Made by a program: the position numbers and the translations under genes
In this document: in pieces, positions 7,086 through 15,703 of the stretch
Layout: every line of letters begins with the position of its first letter
Position numbering within the stretch: position 1 is the first letter of the stretch
The notes under the pieces: generated by a model
Told to the model about the DNA's origin: nothing
Database searches by the model: none
The model's input: only the letters and a program-made list of their open reading frames with translations
From: CAZCGA01 sp964498075
Lineage (GTDB): Bacteria > Desulfobacterota > Binatia > HRBIN30
Direction of reading: 5' to 3'
DNA length: 17,797 nucleotides
Assembly (NCBI GenBank): GCA_964498075.1
Contig: CAZCGA010000131.1
Coordinates: 1 to 17,797, forward strand

Positions 7086-8564
7086 ATGCGAAGGCTGCTC
7101 CGCAGTGTGGCAGAGCTGTTGTGCCCACTCGCCATCGTGGCAATTGGGTGCGACGCCTGGCGCACGAACGTCGTCCACGAGTTCCGCGGACGCGACATAC
7201 AGATCTATGCGGCGGTCGCCCACTTCTGGGAGCAAGGGCTCATCCCCTATCGCGACATCTACGACTTCAAGCCGCCGTTCATCTATGTGCTGATGCGGCT
7301 CGGCTTCGCGCTGTGGGGCGTCGGGGCGCAGGGACTGTATCACCTCGCGGTCATTGCCTGCACGCTGGGTGCCCTCGGCATGTACGGCGGGCTGCGCGCC
7401 GCTCGCTTGCCGATTGCGGCGCTGGTGTCCAGCCTGGCGCTATGCACGCTCTTCATCGCCAGCCCGATGACTCACGCTCACCCGAACACGGAGCTGTTCG
7501 CCGCGGCGTTCGCCGCGGTCGCGTTCGGGTGCGCCGCCGCACAATTCCGCTACTCCTGGCTCGCGGCGCTGGCGGGCGTTGCGTACGGTTTGGCGACACT
7601 GTGCAAGCAGCCGGCGGTGTTGTTGGGAGTCCCGCTGCTGGTGCAAATCGGGTTGTCGGAGTCGGAGGATCGCTCCTGGCGGCGCGTGTTGCGGCAGATC
7701 GCGCTGTTTGCGTGCGGCTTTGGCGTCATCATCGGCGTGACGGTCGCCTACTTTGCGTGGCACGGTGCGGCGTGGGCCATGTATCACGTCGTCATCATCG
7801 ACGGCTTGCGTTACACGGTGAGGGCCGAGCAACGGCACGATTGGCCGTTTCTCCTGCAGCTGCCGTACCTGCTGACAAGACAGTCGCTGCGGGTCCTCGG
7901 GGAGGTCGCGTTGTCGTGGGGGAGCCCGTTCACAGCGGCCCTCGTGCTGCTCGCGCTCTGCACCCTGCGTCAGCCGCGCAACCGGCTCGTGCTGGTGGCG
8001 TGGGCGTGGCTGCTGACGTCGTACGTCGCCGTAGTGATCGGTCCGCTCGAACCGCTGCGGTACCTGATCATGGGCTTCCCGGCGCTCGCATACAGCATGG
8101 GAGTCGTGTGTGAGATCTCGTTGAGACGGTTCCGCTACGGGTGGCTGCTGGCGCTTCTCGTCAGCGGCGCCGCGCTCAGCAACCTGTGGCAGGTCTACTA
8201 CCTCCCGCGGTCCTATCCCGGCCCGGAGCCGGCGGAGTCGGAGACCGAAGTGATCGGCAAGGCCATCCGCGCTGCGGCGCAGCCGGGCGATACGCTGTTC
8301 ATGGATGAGCTCCCATTCGATCTGTATGTGTATGCCGGCTTGCCGCCAGCGGCGCGAATCCTCTACTGGGACGCGCCGACCCGGGACGCCTTCCCGAACC
8401 GAAAGCGGGCAGTGGACGCGAAACCTCGGTTCATCGGTCTGCAGCCCGGAGTGCTGCAGGCCATTCGCGCCGGGCGTTCGGAGGTATACGACGCCCAGCA
8501 GTTCGAGGCCGACTACGAGGAGTGGCTCCACACGCCGAGCCTCCTGATCTTCCGCAGGCGTTGA
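7086..8564 (+). CDS. GT39/ArnT-type integral membrane glycosyltransferase
   Basis: This 492-residue polytopic membrane protein looks like a GT39/PMT-type transferase, a family that moves sugars from polyprenyl-phosphate donors to lipid or protein acceptors at the outer face of the inner membrane. The first loop after helix 1 has HEFRGRDIQIYAAVAHFW with Asp37 as the likely catalytic acid, followed by GLIPYRDIYDFKPPF, a pattern common in this family. Numerous hydrophobic segments follow, and a soluble C-terminal domain begins near residue 375. The start is ambiguous: an in-frame GTG at 7047 would add 13 residues, and that stretch resembles the beginning of the ATG version (see findings). I prefer the ATG at 7086, which leads directly into helix 1. 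The acceptor cannot be predicted. The gene follows the PD40 gene after 72 bases. Confidence 0.75.
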   Translation: MRRLLRSVAELLCPLAIVAIGCDAWRTNVVHEFRGRDIQIYAAVAHFWEQGLIPYRDIYDFKPPFIYVLMRLGFALWGVGAQGLYHLAVIACTLGALGMYGGLRAARLPIAALVSSLALCTLFIASPMTHAHPNTELFAAAFAAVAFGCAAAQFRYSWLAALAGVAYGLATLCKQPAVLLGVPLLVQIGLSESEDRSWRRVLRQIALFACGFGVIIGVTVAYFAWHGAAWAMYHVVIIDGLRYTVRAEQRHDWPFLLQLPYLLTRQSLRVLGEVALSWGSPFTAALVLLALCTLRQPRNRLVLVAWAWLLTSYVAVVIGPLEPLRYLIMGFPALAYSMGVVCEISLRRFRYGWLLALLVSGAALSNLWQVYYLPRSYPGPEPAESETEVIGKAIRAAAQPGDTLFMDELPFDLYVYAGLPPAARILYWDAPTRDAFPNRKRAVDAKPRFIGLQPGVLQAIRAGRSEVYDAQQFEADYEEWLHTPSLLIFRRR

Positions 8565-8698
8565 GCCGCGGCGCGCGTTGTGGACTTGCGATCCACCCGT
8601 GTGGTAAACGCCGATCGCTCGACCGGGCAGCATTCAACGGGTTCTGCGGCGCCGCCCGGCGCAAGCCGAACACCGGTGACCGAGAAGGGAGTCGGACC
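8565..8698 (+). other. Intergenic leader of pgi
   Basis: This 134-base gap lies between the glycosyltransferase and pgi. A small inverted repeat GTGGA/TCCAC (8580-8584 and 8592-8596, seven-base loop) sits shortly after the upstream stop, without a T-run. A GC-rich segment around 8645-8670 could fold, but I see no strong promoter. The AAGGGAG ribosome-binding site for pgi lies at its end, seven bases before the ATG. Confidence 0.4.
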
Positions 8699-10339
<1,641 letters not shown>

Positions 10340-10393
10340 CGTCGTCGGGGCATCGCCTTCCCTGCAGCGGCGGCGGGAGACTGCCCGACTCGC

Positions 10394-10434
10394 GGCATCG
10401 GTGGCCGAACCCATACCGGAATGGTAGGGATGCC
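10394..10434 (+). promoter_or_regulatory. Possible hairpin covering the ribosome-binding site of the next gene
   Basis: GGCATC at 10394-10399 can pair with GATGCC at 10429-10434, with a smaller internal pairing TACC/GGTA near 10413-10425. The right arm overlaps the AGGGA ribosome-binding site of the membrane methyltransferase gene, so folding could limit its translation. No riboswitch class is recognised. Confidence 0.25.
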
Positions 10435-10437
10435 GGC

Positions 10438-12672
10438 ATGAGAGACGCCTACCGCCGGTGGCGGGCGTGGTGGGACGAGATCCACGACGAGCACGCGAGC
10501 TTCATCGAGTGGATCCCCACACGCTGGCCGCACGCGGCTGTGCTCATGGCCAGTGCCCTGACCCTCTACGTCGAGATGGTGATGGTGCGCTGGCATGCGA
10601 CCTGTTTTCACGCCTTTGCGATTTTCAAGAACATCAGCCTGCTCTCCTGCTTTCTCGGGTTGGGCGTCGGGTACGGGCTCGCCGGCACGCGCAAGCGGGT
10701 CGCCATCGCCTCGTTCTTGCCGCTGCTCGCGCTGCAAACGGCGATGTTCGGCATCCTGTCGAACACCGGCCTCGGCAAGAGCAAGATCAACCCGGTGGCT
10801 GAGCAGTTGATCATGGGAAATTTCGGCGCCTGGCGCTGGTTCGACGCGGTGGACGGAAATGCGTTCCTGGCTGCAGTCTTCATCCTCAACGCCGTGATGT
10901 TCGTCCCGCTCGGTCATTTGGCCGGCCGCTTCATGGATCGCCTGCCGAAGATACAGAGCTACTCCCTGAATTTGCTCGGCAGCCTGATTGGTATCATCGT
11001 CTTCTACCTCTTGTCGCTGGGTTGGACACGCCCGGCGGTGTGGATGGGGGTCGCGGTGCTCGGAACCGGCCCCTTCCTCGTCGGGCACCGGCGCAGCGGC
11101 GCCCTCGCCGCCACGAGCATGGCCGTCGTACTGATTGCGTTGGGGCTCACCGGTCGATACCGCGACGAGCGTTACTATTCGCCGTATCAGGTAATTACCT
11201 TGCGGCTGCCGGATCCCGCCGATCAGGTGCCGACGATGACGATCGACGTCAACCACGCCTTCTACCAGCACATCATCGACGGTTCACCGCGCGCCGTAGC
11301 GCAGAGCGAGCACATCGCCGGCGCGGTGCAGTATTACAACCTGCCCTACCGCTTGGGCGGCGATCCGGGTGACGTGCTGGTCGTCGGTGCAGGATCCGGG
11401 AACGACGTGGCGGCGGCGCTCCGGAACGGCGCTCGGTCGGTCACCGCCGTAGAGATCGATCCAGTCATCATCGACCTCGGTAGGCGTCTTCACCCCGAGC
11501 GGCCGTATCAGGACCCGCGCACCCGGGCGGTGGTCAACGACGCGCGCACCTTCCTGCGTCAGACGGACCGGCGCTTCGACACGGTGATTTACGGCTTGCT
11601 GGACAGTCATACGAGTCTCGGCGCGATGACGAACGTGCGCCTCGACAGCTTCGTGTACACGGTCGAGGGATTCCGGGAAGCGGTCAGTCGTCTGCGGGAC
11701 GACGGCTTGTTGGTCGTTTCGTACGCCGTACTCGACGCAGGTCAGGGTGACAAACTGTACGCCATGCTGGCGCGCGCCTATCCCGGTCGATCGCCGCGGG
11801 TGTTCAGCTCCCGGCGGGGAACCGTCTTCGTCACGGGTCCGGGGTTGGAGCGGACGCCGCCGCGGCTCGACGAGGTGGACGAGGTGACCAGCCAGTTCGT
11901 TCATCTGTCAGCCAGCGCCGAAGTGGCGACCGATGACTGGCCATTCTTCTACATGCAACGACGGACCTATCCCGTCACGTATGCCGTGATGATTCTGATC
12001 TTGTTGAGCCTCTCGGCGTGGTTTGTGAGCCGCAATCTTGGTTTGCCGCGGCTGTCGACCACCGCCAACGGCGCGTTTTTCTTTCTGGGCGCCGGTTTCA
12101 TGCTCATCGAAACCAAGGTGGTCACCGAGCTCGGGCTCGTGTTTGGCAACACCTGGTCGGTTATCGCGGTCGCCGTCAGCGCCATCCTGCTGATGGGTTT
12201 CTTGGCCAATCAGTGGGTGCTCTTGGGCGGGCCGGTGCGCACCGGCGCGTCCTTTGCGCTGCTCGCCGGGGCGCTGGTGTTGGGCCTTGTCGTGACGCGG
12301 ATGTCCATGTCCGGGGTCAACGTCCCGGCGCCCAGGTTGGTCATGCCGGTGGTGCTCACGCTGCCGTTGTTCTTTGCCGGCTTGGTCTTCTCCAGCGAGC
12401 TGGGTCGTCACGGCAGTATCGGCGACGCGCTGTCGGCAAATTTGTTCGGCGCCATGCTGGGCGGGTTCCTCGAGTACAACTCGATGTACTGGGGCTTCTC
12501 CAGTCTGTACCCGCTCGGGATGTCTCTCTACGCGTTGGCCTTTCTTTGCGCGCGCAACGCACGGCGAGTACGCGAGCCGTCGTCCTCCGCCGTTGACATG
12601 AAGCCTCGAGACATGGGGGACGTCGAGCGTGAGCGCCGGATCGCCGCCGCATCTGTCCGCGGCTCCGTTTGA
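10438..12672 (+). CDS. Polytopic membrane protein with spermidine-synthase-like methyltransferase domain
   Basis: The 744-residue product has a three-part layout. About seven hydrophobic helices come first (roughly 32-237). A soluble Rossmann domain of the spermidine synthase/SAM-methyltransferase superfamily follows (about 240-510). Then comes a second membrane block of about six or seven helices (roughly 511-715). The nucleotide-binding loop VLVVGAGSGND is at 313-323 and the acidic motif VEIDP follows with Glu339 and Asp341. The soluble domain ends with DDWPFFYMQ (499-507), and the next block carries FMLIETKVVTELGLVFGN, as in uncharacterised membrane-embedded spermidine synthase relatives. 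The ATG at 10438 has AGGGA upstream at good spacing and leads into the first amphipathic segment. Real polyamine synthesis is doubtful; the substrate is unknown. A charged tail follows the last helix. Confidence 0.8.
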   Translation: MRDAYRRWRAWWDEIHDEHASFIEWIPTRWPHAAVLMASALTLYVEMVMVRWHATCFHAFAIFKNISLLSCFLGLGVGYGLAGTRKRVAIASFLPLLALQTAMFGILSNTGLGKSKINPVAEQLIMGNFGAWRWFDAVDGNAFLAAVFILNAVMFVPLGHLAGRFMDRLPKIQSYSLNLLGSLIGIIVFYLLSLGWTRPAVWMGVAVLGTGPFLVGHRRSGALAATSMAVVLIALGLTGRYRDERYYSPYQVITLRLPDPADQVPTMTIDVNHAFYQHIIDGSPRAVAQSEHIAGAVQYYNLPYRLGGDPGDVLVVGAGSGNDVAAALRNGARSVTAVEIDPVIIDLGRRLHPERPYQDPRTRAVVNDARTFLRQTDRRFDTVIYGLLDSHTSLGAMTNVRLDSFVYTVEGFREAVSRLRDDGLLVVSYAVLDAGQGDKLYAMLARAYPGRSPRVFSSRRGTVFVTGPGLERTPPRLDEVDEVTSQFVHLSASAEVATDDWPFFYMQRRTYPVTYAVMILILLSLSAWFVSRNLGLPRLSTTANGAFFFLGAGFMLIETKVVTELGLVFGNTWSVIAVAVSAILLMGFLANQWVLLGGPVRTGASFALLAGALVLGLVVTRMSMSGVNVPAPRLVMPVVLTLPLFFAGLVFSSELGRHGSIGDALSANLFGAMLGGFLEYNSMYWGFSSLYPLGMSLYALAFLCARNARRVREPSSSAVDMKPRDMGDVERERRIAAASVRGSV

Positions 12673-12678
12673 TCAAAC
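12667..12678. repeat. 12-bp perfect palindrome at the gene end
   Basis: GTTTGATCAAAC reads identically on both strands and overlaps the stop codon of the membrane methyltransferase gene. It marks the last bases of ordinary chromosome before the CBASS operon. It may be a protein site or chance. Confidence 0.4.
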
Positions 12679-12706
12679 AGGCCGCAGACAGCGAAAAGCA
12701 ACCTCC

Positions 12707-12726
12707 CCTAGCTTAGCGTAGCTAGG
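12707..12726. terminator. 7-bp stem-loop between convergent genes, likely end of the CBASS operon
   Basis: CCTAGCT at 12707-12713 pairs perfectly with AGCTAGG at 12720-12726 around a six-base loop. It lies in the 72-base gap between the convergent methyltransferase and TIR-STING genes. Read on the minus strand it is followed by GGTTGCTTTTC, an imperfect T-rich tail, so it best fits a weak terminator for the CBASS operon; on the plus strand there is no T-run. Confidence 0.5.
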
Positions 12727-12744
12727 CGTGCTGTCAGCCGACGC

Positions 12745-13692
12745 TCAAGAAAGTCTCCGAATCTCTACAATGTTGCGAAGCCGCATATGTTCGGGTTCAT
12801 CGCGGAGTTGCAGAAGAACTTGCTCGAAGTTGGAGATCTCGCGTTGCTGAAGGATTCGCTCCTCGGCACTGGTCCCGACGAAACTCTTCCCGAGATGCAA
12901 GCGGATCGCCCGGGGCAAGACAGACATGGTCGTGGGAATATCATAGAGCCTCAGCTCGGTCCCGTCCGCGGTCGCCTCGACGTAGAAGGGGAAATTGCGT
13001 GAATTGGTCTCAACGGTGATCCTCTCCAGCTTCTCTCGGTGGAGGATCGTTGCCAGGTTGTCGTGGTACGTGGGGCCAAACTCCTCCGGGATGAGCACTG
13101 TCCATTTGAAATCGTCCTTGGCAAGATTCCACTCCCGGCCTTGGAACGTTAGCCTTCCTCCCCTGCAAACTGGAACGACAAAATTTTCGAAATACCCGAT
13201 CGCCAGCGCAGTCGATGGTAACAAACGGAGTCCCCCGAGTGACGCGCTCTCGTTAATCGACTTGAGAAGTTCCTCAGCAAGCGGCCGCACAGCCGCGAGC
13301 GCGTCGCCTTTCGGACTCGTAAGTTCAAATTCGGGGATTGAGATGCCCGCCAGATCCGAAGGGATCTTGATACCTACCTTCGCTTGACACGCCGCAAATG
13401 TTCGCCGAGGGCCGAGCCGGCCAAAGCCCATCCCAAGCTCGAAGACGACGTTGTCACGGGGTGCGACAGCCCGCTTGCCCCGGCTCTCCACGATGTCATC
13501 GGCTGCGAATACGAAGAGCGCAAAGTCAAACCGCTCGACGCTCTTGAGCAGCGTATCCAGAAATCCCTGGCTCGGTCTGAACAGGCTCTGGTTCCACAAA
13601 GTGACATCGCACTCATCGCGCAAATGTTGTGCGAGTGCCGTCGCCGCGCCGAGAGCCTCGCTTGAACTTCCGATGAAGACGGAAGGCTTCAT
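12745..13692 (-). CDS. cap12: TIR-STING effector (CBASS Cap12-type, predicted NAD+ glycohydrolase)
   Basis: This 315-residue CBASS effector joins an N-terminal TIR-like domain (about 1-145) to a C-terminal prokaryotic STING domain (about 150-315). In characterised relatives, cyclic dinucleotide binding (c-di-GMP) drives STING oligomerisation and the TIR domain then destroys NAD+, aborting infection. The TIR part begins VFIGSSSEAL and has RDNVVFELG at 79-87 with the predicted catalytic Glu85. The STING part has LLPSTALAIGYFENF at 157-171, almost exactly the conserved bacterial STING motif, then SRNFPFYV (231-238) with the likely lid Arg232, and YDIPTTMSVL (250-259). The length is close to known TIR-STINGs of about 300 residues. 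The ATG at 13692 overlaps the E2 stop as ATGA, so translation is coupled. It is the last gene of the operon, the usual place for an effector. Confidence 0.94.
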   Translation of the reverse strand: MKPSVFIGSSSEALGAATALAQHLRDECDVTLWNQSLFRPSQGFLDTLLKSVERFDFALFVFAADDIVESRGKRAVAPRDNVVFELGMGFGRLGPRRTFAACQAKVGIKIPSDLAGISIPEFELTSPKGDALAAVRPLAEELLKSINESASLGGLRLLPSTALAIGYFENFVVPVCRGGRLTFQGREWNLAKDDFKWTVLIPEEFGPTYHDNLATILHREKLERITVETNSRNFPFYVEATADGTELRLYDIPTTMSVLPRAIRLHLGKSFVGTSAEERILQQREISNFEQVLLQLRDEPEHMRLRNIVEIRRLS

Positions 13693-14156
13693 GACGTCGT
13701 TACCTTTCTTCGCTTTGCTTGCTCAGAATTTCGTGGGAAGTTCTTTGCAGCGGGGTGCTCCCCATCTGCCAGCCATTCGCCGGTCCCGTGCCACACTTCG
13801 TAGAACCACAGCCAATCCGAGATCCACGGAACAATCGTATCTGCGATGAGGTGGGCAGGTGTCCATTCCGTCCGTGGCAAGTACGTGCAGAGGATATTGG
13901 CCGGATAGACATGCGGGATAGGTTCGCCCTCGCGATCGCGTAAAGCCGGTGAGAGAACCTGGATTTCTGGTTGGTCGTCGAGCGCGTAGCGAACCCTGAC
14001 CCGGTACTCCGGGCTCATGTCGCTGGGGTGAACCGCTCCCGTCCAGGTCACCACGTTGCCGCTCCGACGGACATCGAAGTGCAGATAACGGCTGTGCATA
14101 GCTGCCACCTGGACCGCGAGAGGCAGCGTCTTACTTTTTCCGATGAATCGTGCCAC
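13689..14156 (-). CDS. CBASS stand-alone E2-like conjugating enzyme (type II-short)
   Basis: The 155-residue protein matches the prokaryotic E2 family found in short type II CBASS. There it acts without an E1 and is reported, for a Serratia homologue, to process and conjugate the cyclase C-terminus. The core pattern is visible: VVTWTGAVHPSDMSPEYRVRVRY, PEIQVLSPALRD, then PHVYPANILCTYLP with the sole cysteine Cys90 as predicted catalytic residue, followed by EWTPAHLIADTIVPWISDWLWFYEVW and GEWLADGEHP. The start is unclear. The GTG at 14156 overlaps the cyclase gene by 26 bases and keeps the LPLAVQVAAMHSRY helix, while the ATG at 14099 has AGGTGG in front. I favour the GTG because the extra helix is family-like. 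It overlaps the TIR-STING gene by four bases. No separate E1 or JAB protease gene is present nearby. Confidence 0.88.
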   Translation of the reverse strand: MARFIGKSKTLPLAVQVAAMHSRYLHFDVRRSGNVVTWTGAVHPSDMSPEYRVRVRYALDDQPEIQVLSPALRDREGEPIPHVYPANILCTYLPRTEWTPAHLIADTIVPWISDWLWFYEVWHGTGEWLADGEHPAAKNFPRNSEQAKRRKVTTS

Positions 14157-15315
14157 CGAAGTGTGTGTTAGGGCGAACGTGGGCTGCCCCCACGGTTGAT
14201 AGGGTCGTTACTCGTCCCGTCGAGCGCTCCACGGCAAGGCGCCCCGTTCTCTTCATCAAATTGATCGCCTCGGCTTGAGCCTTGAGCACGCGTCGCGGTG
14301 ACTCTGACTTGAACAAAGCTTCAAGATGCTTTGTGACTCGATCGAGACCTTGGAGGGTTTCCAGGTCCTGCCACGCAGATGCGAACTCTCGAATCCGTAC
14401 GACGAACGAATGGTAGGCTTGGAGGTCTTTACTCCAACACTCGCTGAGTTCCTCACGCGCATCGACCGGATTCCAGACGACGAGACGTCCGGTGGGTGGT
14501 ATCGCCGCAAGGATCCCCCAAAGAACGCCCCACATTGCGACGTACACCGATTCTTTTTGCTCGTAGTGCAGCGCCGCAAGTGTTGTGAGGAGAATAGAGC
14601 TCGGCGCGTTCCCCGGGTCATCTACAAAGGCGATATCTCTCCATCGTTTGAGAAGTTGAACGACGCGTTGCAACGGTAACTTTCGATCGGCGGGTTGGTA
14701 GCCGGGAAGCGGCGCAATAGCCTTTCGGAGCATCGCCTCTGCGAAGATTACGCGTGAGCGTTGCTCGAACCACTTCGCGTAGAATGTAGGGTTGCCCGGT
14801 CGCCACTCCTCGGTGTCGCGGTCCGGAACGAGGATCGCCCCGTTCGATGAGGTGGGATCTGGACAGCAGGGCACGATGTCGAGGTGGAACTCGTCCTTGT
14901 AGCGAACCCTGACACATCGACTGAAGCGCTTCTTCTCCAACATTGTCTCATAGGTGCCATGGGATCGGAGAGGAGCTTCAACCATGTCGAGCAGAATGGA
15001 TGGCTTGTCCACCGATGACGGGTCGATCTGTAGCAAACAGAGCAGGTCGAGATCGTGCTCGCGCCGCCCCTCTGGCCGCAGCGTGGTCCCGAGCAGCATC
15101 GATCCTTGTGGAGAGATGTCCGGATCGAATCTTGCGGTCGGCTCCTTGTCCTGAAGAAGTTGGCCAATTGTCGTGTATCGGCTCTCGGCGCTCTGATGGC
15201 GCGCTGGACTGAGTTGGAGGTCAGCGCAGATATGATGAAGGATCTCGTCGATAAACGCCTCGCGAGACTCAGTAATGAGGATCTCCTGCGGTTTACTAGA
15301 AACTGCGAGTCCCAT
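14131..15315 (-). CDS. CBASS CD-NTase (cGAS/DncV-like cyclic nucleotide synthase)
   Basis: CD-NTases make cyclic di- or trinucleotides that activate CBASS effectors when a phage infects. This 394-residue protein has the nucleotidyltransferase core: PQGSMLLGT with Gly71-Ser72, then EHDLDLLCLL with metal ligands Asp88 and Asp90, and FHLDIVPC with the third aspartate Asp146. The helical LPLQRVVQLLKRWRD segment of the OAS-like fold follows. The active site looks intact. The clade (for example CdnG or CdnE) and product cannot be settled by eye; pairing with a STING effector suggests c-di-GMP, while short type II loci often carry cGAMP makers. The C-terminal tail reads THFGGTIHRKK, with Gly387-Gly388 six residues before the end, a candidate site for E2 processing. 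The ATG at 15315 follows GAGGTG. The gene is second in the operon, 23 bases after the DUF3892 gene. Confidence 0.92.
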   Translation of the reverse strand: MGLAVSSKPQEILITESREAFIDEILHHICADLQLSPARHQSAESRYTTIGQLLQDKEPTARFDPDISPQGSMLLGTTLRPEGRREHDLDLLCLLQIDPSSVDKPSILLDMVEAPLRSHGTYETMLEKKRFSRCVRVRYKDEFHLDIVPCCPDPTSSNGAILVPDRDTEEWRPGNPTFYAKWFEQRSRVIFAEAMLRKAIAPLPGYQPADRKLPLQRVVQLLKRWRDIAFVDDPGNAPSSILLTTLAALHYEQKESVYVAMWGVLWGILAAIPPTGRLVVWNPVDAREELSECWSKDLQAYHSFVVRIREFASAWQDLETLQGLDRVTKHLEALFKSESPRRVLKAQAEAINLMKRTGRLAVERSTGRVTTLSTVGAAHVRPNTHFGGTIHRKK

Positions 15316-15338
15316 ATTTCACCTCAACTCCCAGGCTT

Positions 15339-15605
15339 TCAGCACGTCGGAGCTGTCAGCAGGTTATCGGCAGTCGTGTCGTTCGGTGCCGTGCGCACGC
15401 ACTTCAATCCTTCGCGCTCGGCGGGGATGAGATTCGCGCGCGAGCCGCCACCTTCAACGTAGATTGAACCGGGAGACGCCTTCACGCGCTCATGCGCCTG
15501 GAGCCGCGTGTAGGTCGCAGTGTCCGTGCGGATAAGGGTGATACCGCGGCAATCTGAATACTTGTCGGCGTCGCCCTTCACGATGCAGGTCACCTTTTCA
15601 GCCAT
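15339..15605 (-). CDS. DUF3892 family small protein, first gene of the CBASS operon
   Basis: The 88-residue product fits the DUF3892 family by its edges: an N-terminal EKVTCIVKGDADKYSDCRGI and a C-terminal LKCVRTAPNDTTADNLLTAPTC, where family members typically end in a (Y/C)(L/V)(R/K)T..D....NLL..P.C pattern. The middle SIYVEGGGSRANLIP is more variable. Function is unknown and no catalytic residues stand out; the five cysteines would allow metal binding or disulfides, which is a guess. The ATG at 15605 has a near-perfect AAGGAGG five bases upstream and is preferred over an in-frame upstream start at 15644, which lies inside the promoter. The stop is only 23 bases before the CD-NTase start and no promoter or terminator intervenes, so it is probably co-transcribed with the CBASS genes. 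Confidence 0.75.
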   Translation of the reverse strand: MAEKVTCIVKGDADKYSDCRGITLIRTDTATYTRLQAHERVKASPGSIYVEGGGSRANLIPAEREGLKCVRTAPNDTTADNLLTAPTC

Positions 15606-15631
15606 AAGATCCTCCTTCCTTGGATTTGGAA

Positions 15632-15658
15632 TCGCGATCCACATATAAAGTTCGCGAT
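15632..15658. repeat. Direct repeat TCGCGAT flanking the CBASS -10 element
   Basis: TCGCGAT occurs at 15632-15638 and again at 15652-15658, exactly 20 bases apart (two helical turns), on either side of the operon's -10 hexamer at 15642-15647. The first copy is part of the perfect palindrome ATCGCGAT. This is a good candidate operator for the adjacent XRE-family regulator. Confidence 0.5.
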
Positions 15659-15670
15659 TGGAGAAATCAA
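15642..15670 (-). promoter_or_regulatory. Sigma70-like promoter of the CBASS operon
   Basis: Read on the minus strand, TTGATT (15670-15665) is followed by a 17-base spacer and TATATG (15647-15642). Transcription would start near 15635, giving a leader of about 30 bases that contains the AAGGAGG site of the DUF3892 gene. The -35 hexamer lies inside one arm of a 9-bp inverted repeat. Confidence 0.62.
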
Positions 15671-15703
15671 GAGGGGATCAATCGCCGGGAGGATTCTTGA
15701 TTT
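15664..15703. promoter_or_regulatory. 9-bp inverted repeat spanning both divergent -35 elements
   Basis: AAATCAAGA at 15664-15672 and TCTTGATTT at 15695-15703 are perfect reverse complements separated by 22 bases; the arms are 31 bases centre to centre, about three helical turns. Each arm contains the TTGATT -35 hexamer of one divergent promoter, so a dimer bound here could control both directions. Confidence 0.55.

Noticed and set aside
7440..8633. Long minus-strand open frame opposite the glycosyltransferase
   Set aside because: Arg/Gln/His-rich composition typical of antisense reading; the plus-strand gene has clear membrane helices and family motifs.
12673..12744. tRNA or attachment site at the island border
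   Set aside because: No cloverleaf or tRNA-like sequence is visible, and there is no integrase or direct repeat at the other end within the window.
13451..13849. Plus-strand open frame across the TIR-STING/E2 junction
   Set aside because: It is antisense to two recognisable overlapping genes and has no ribosome-binding site or known motif.
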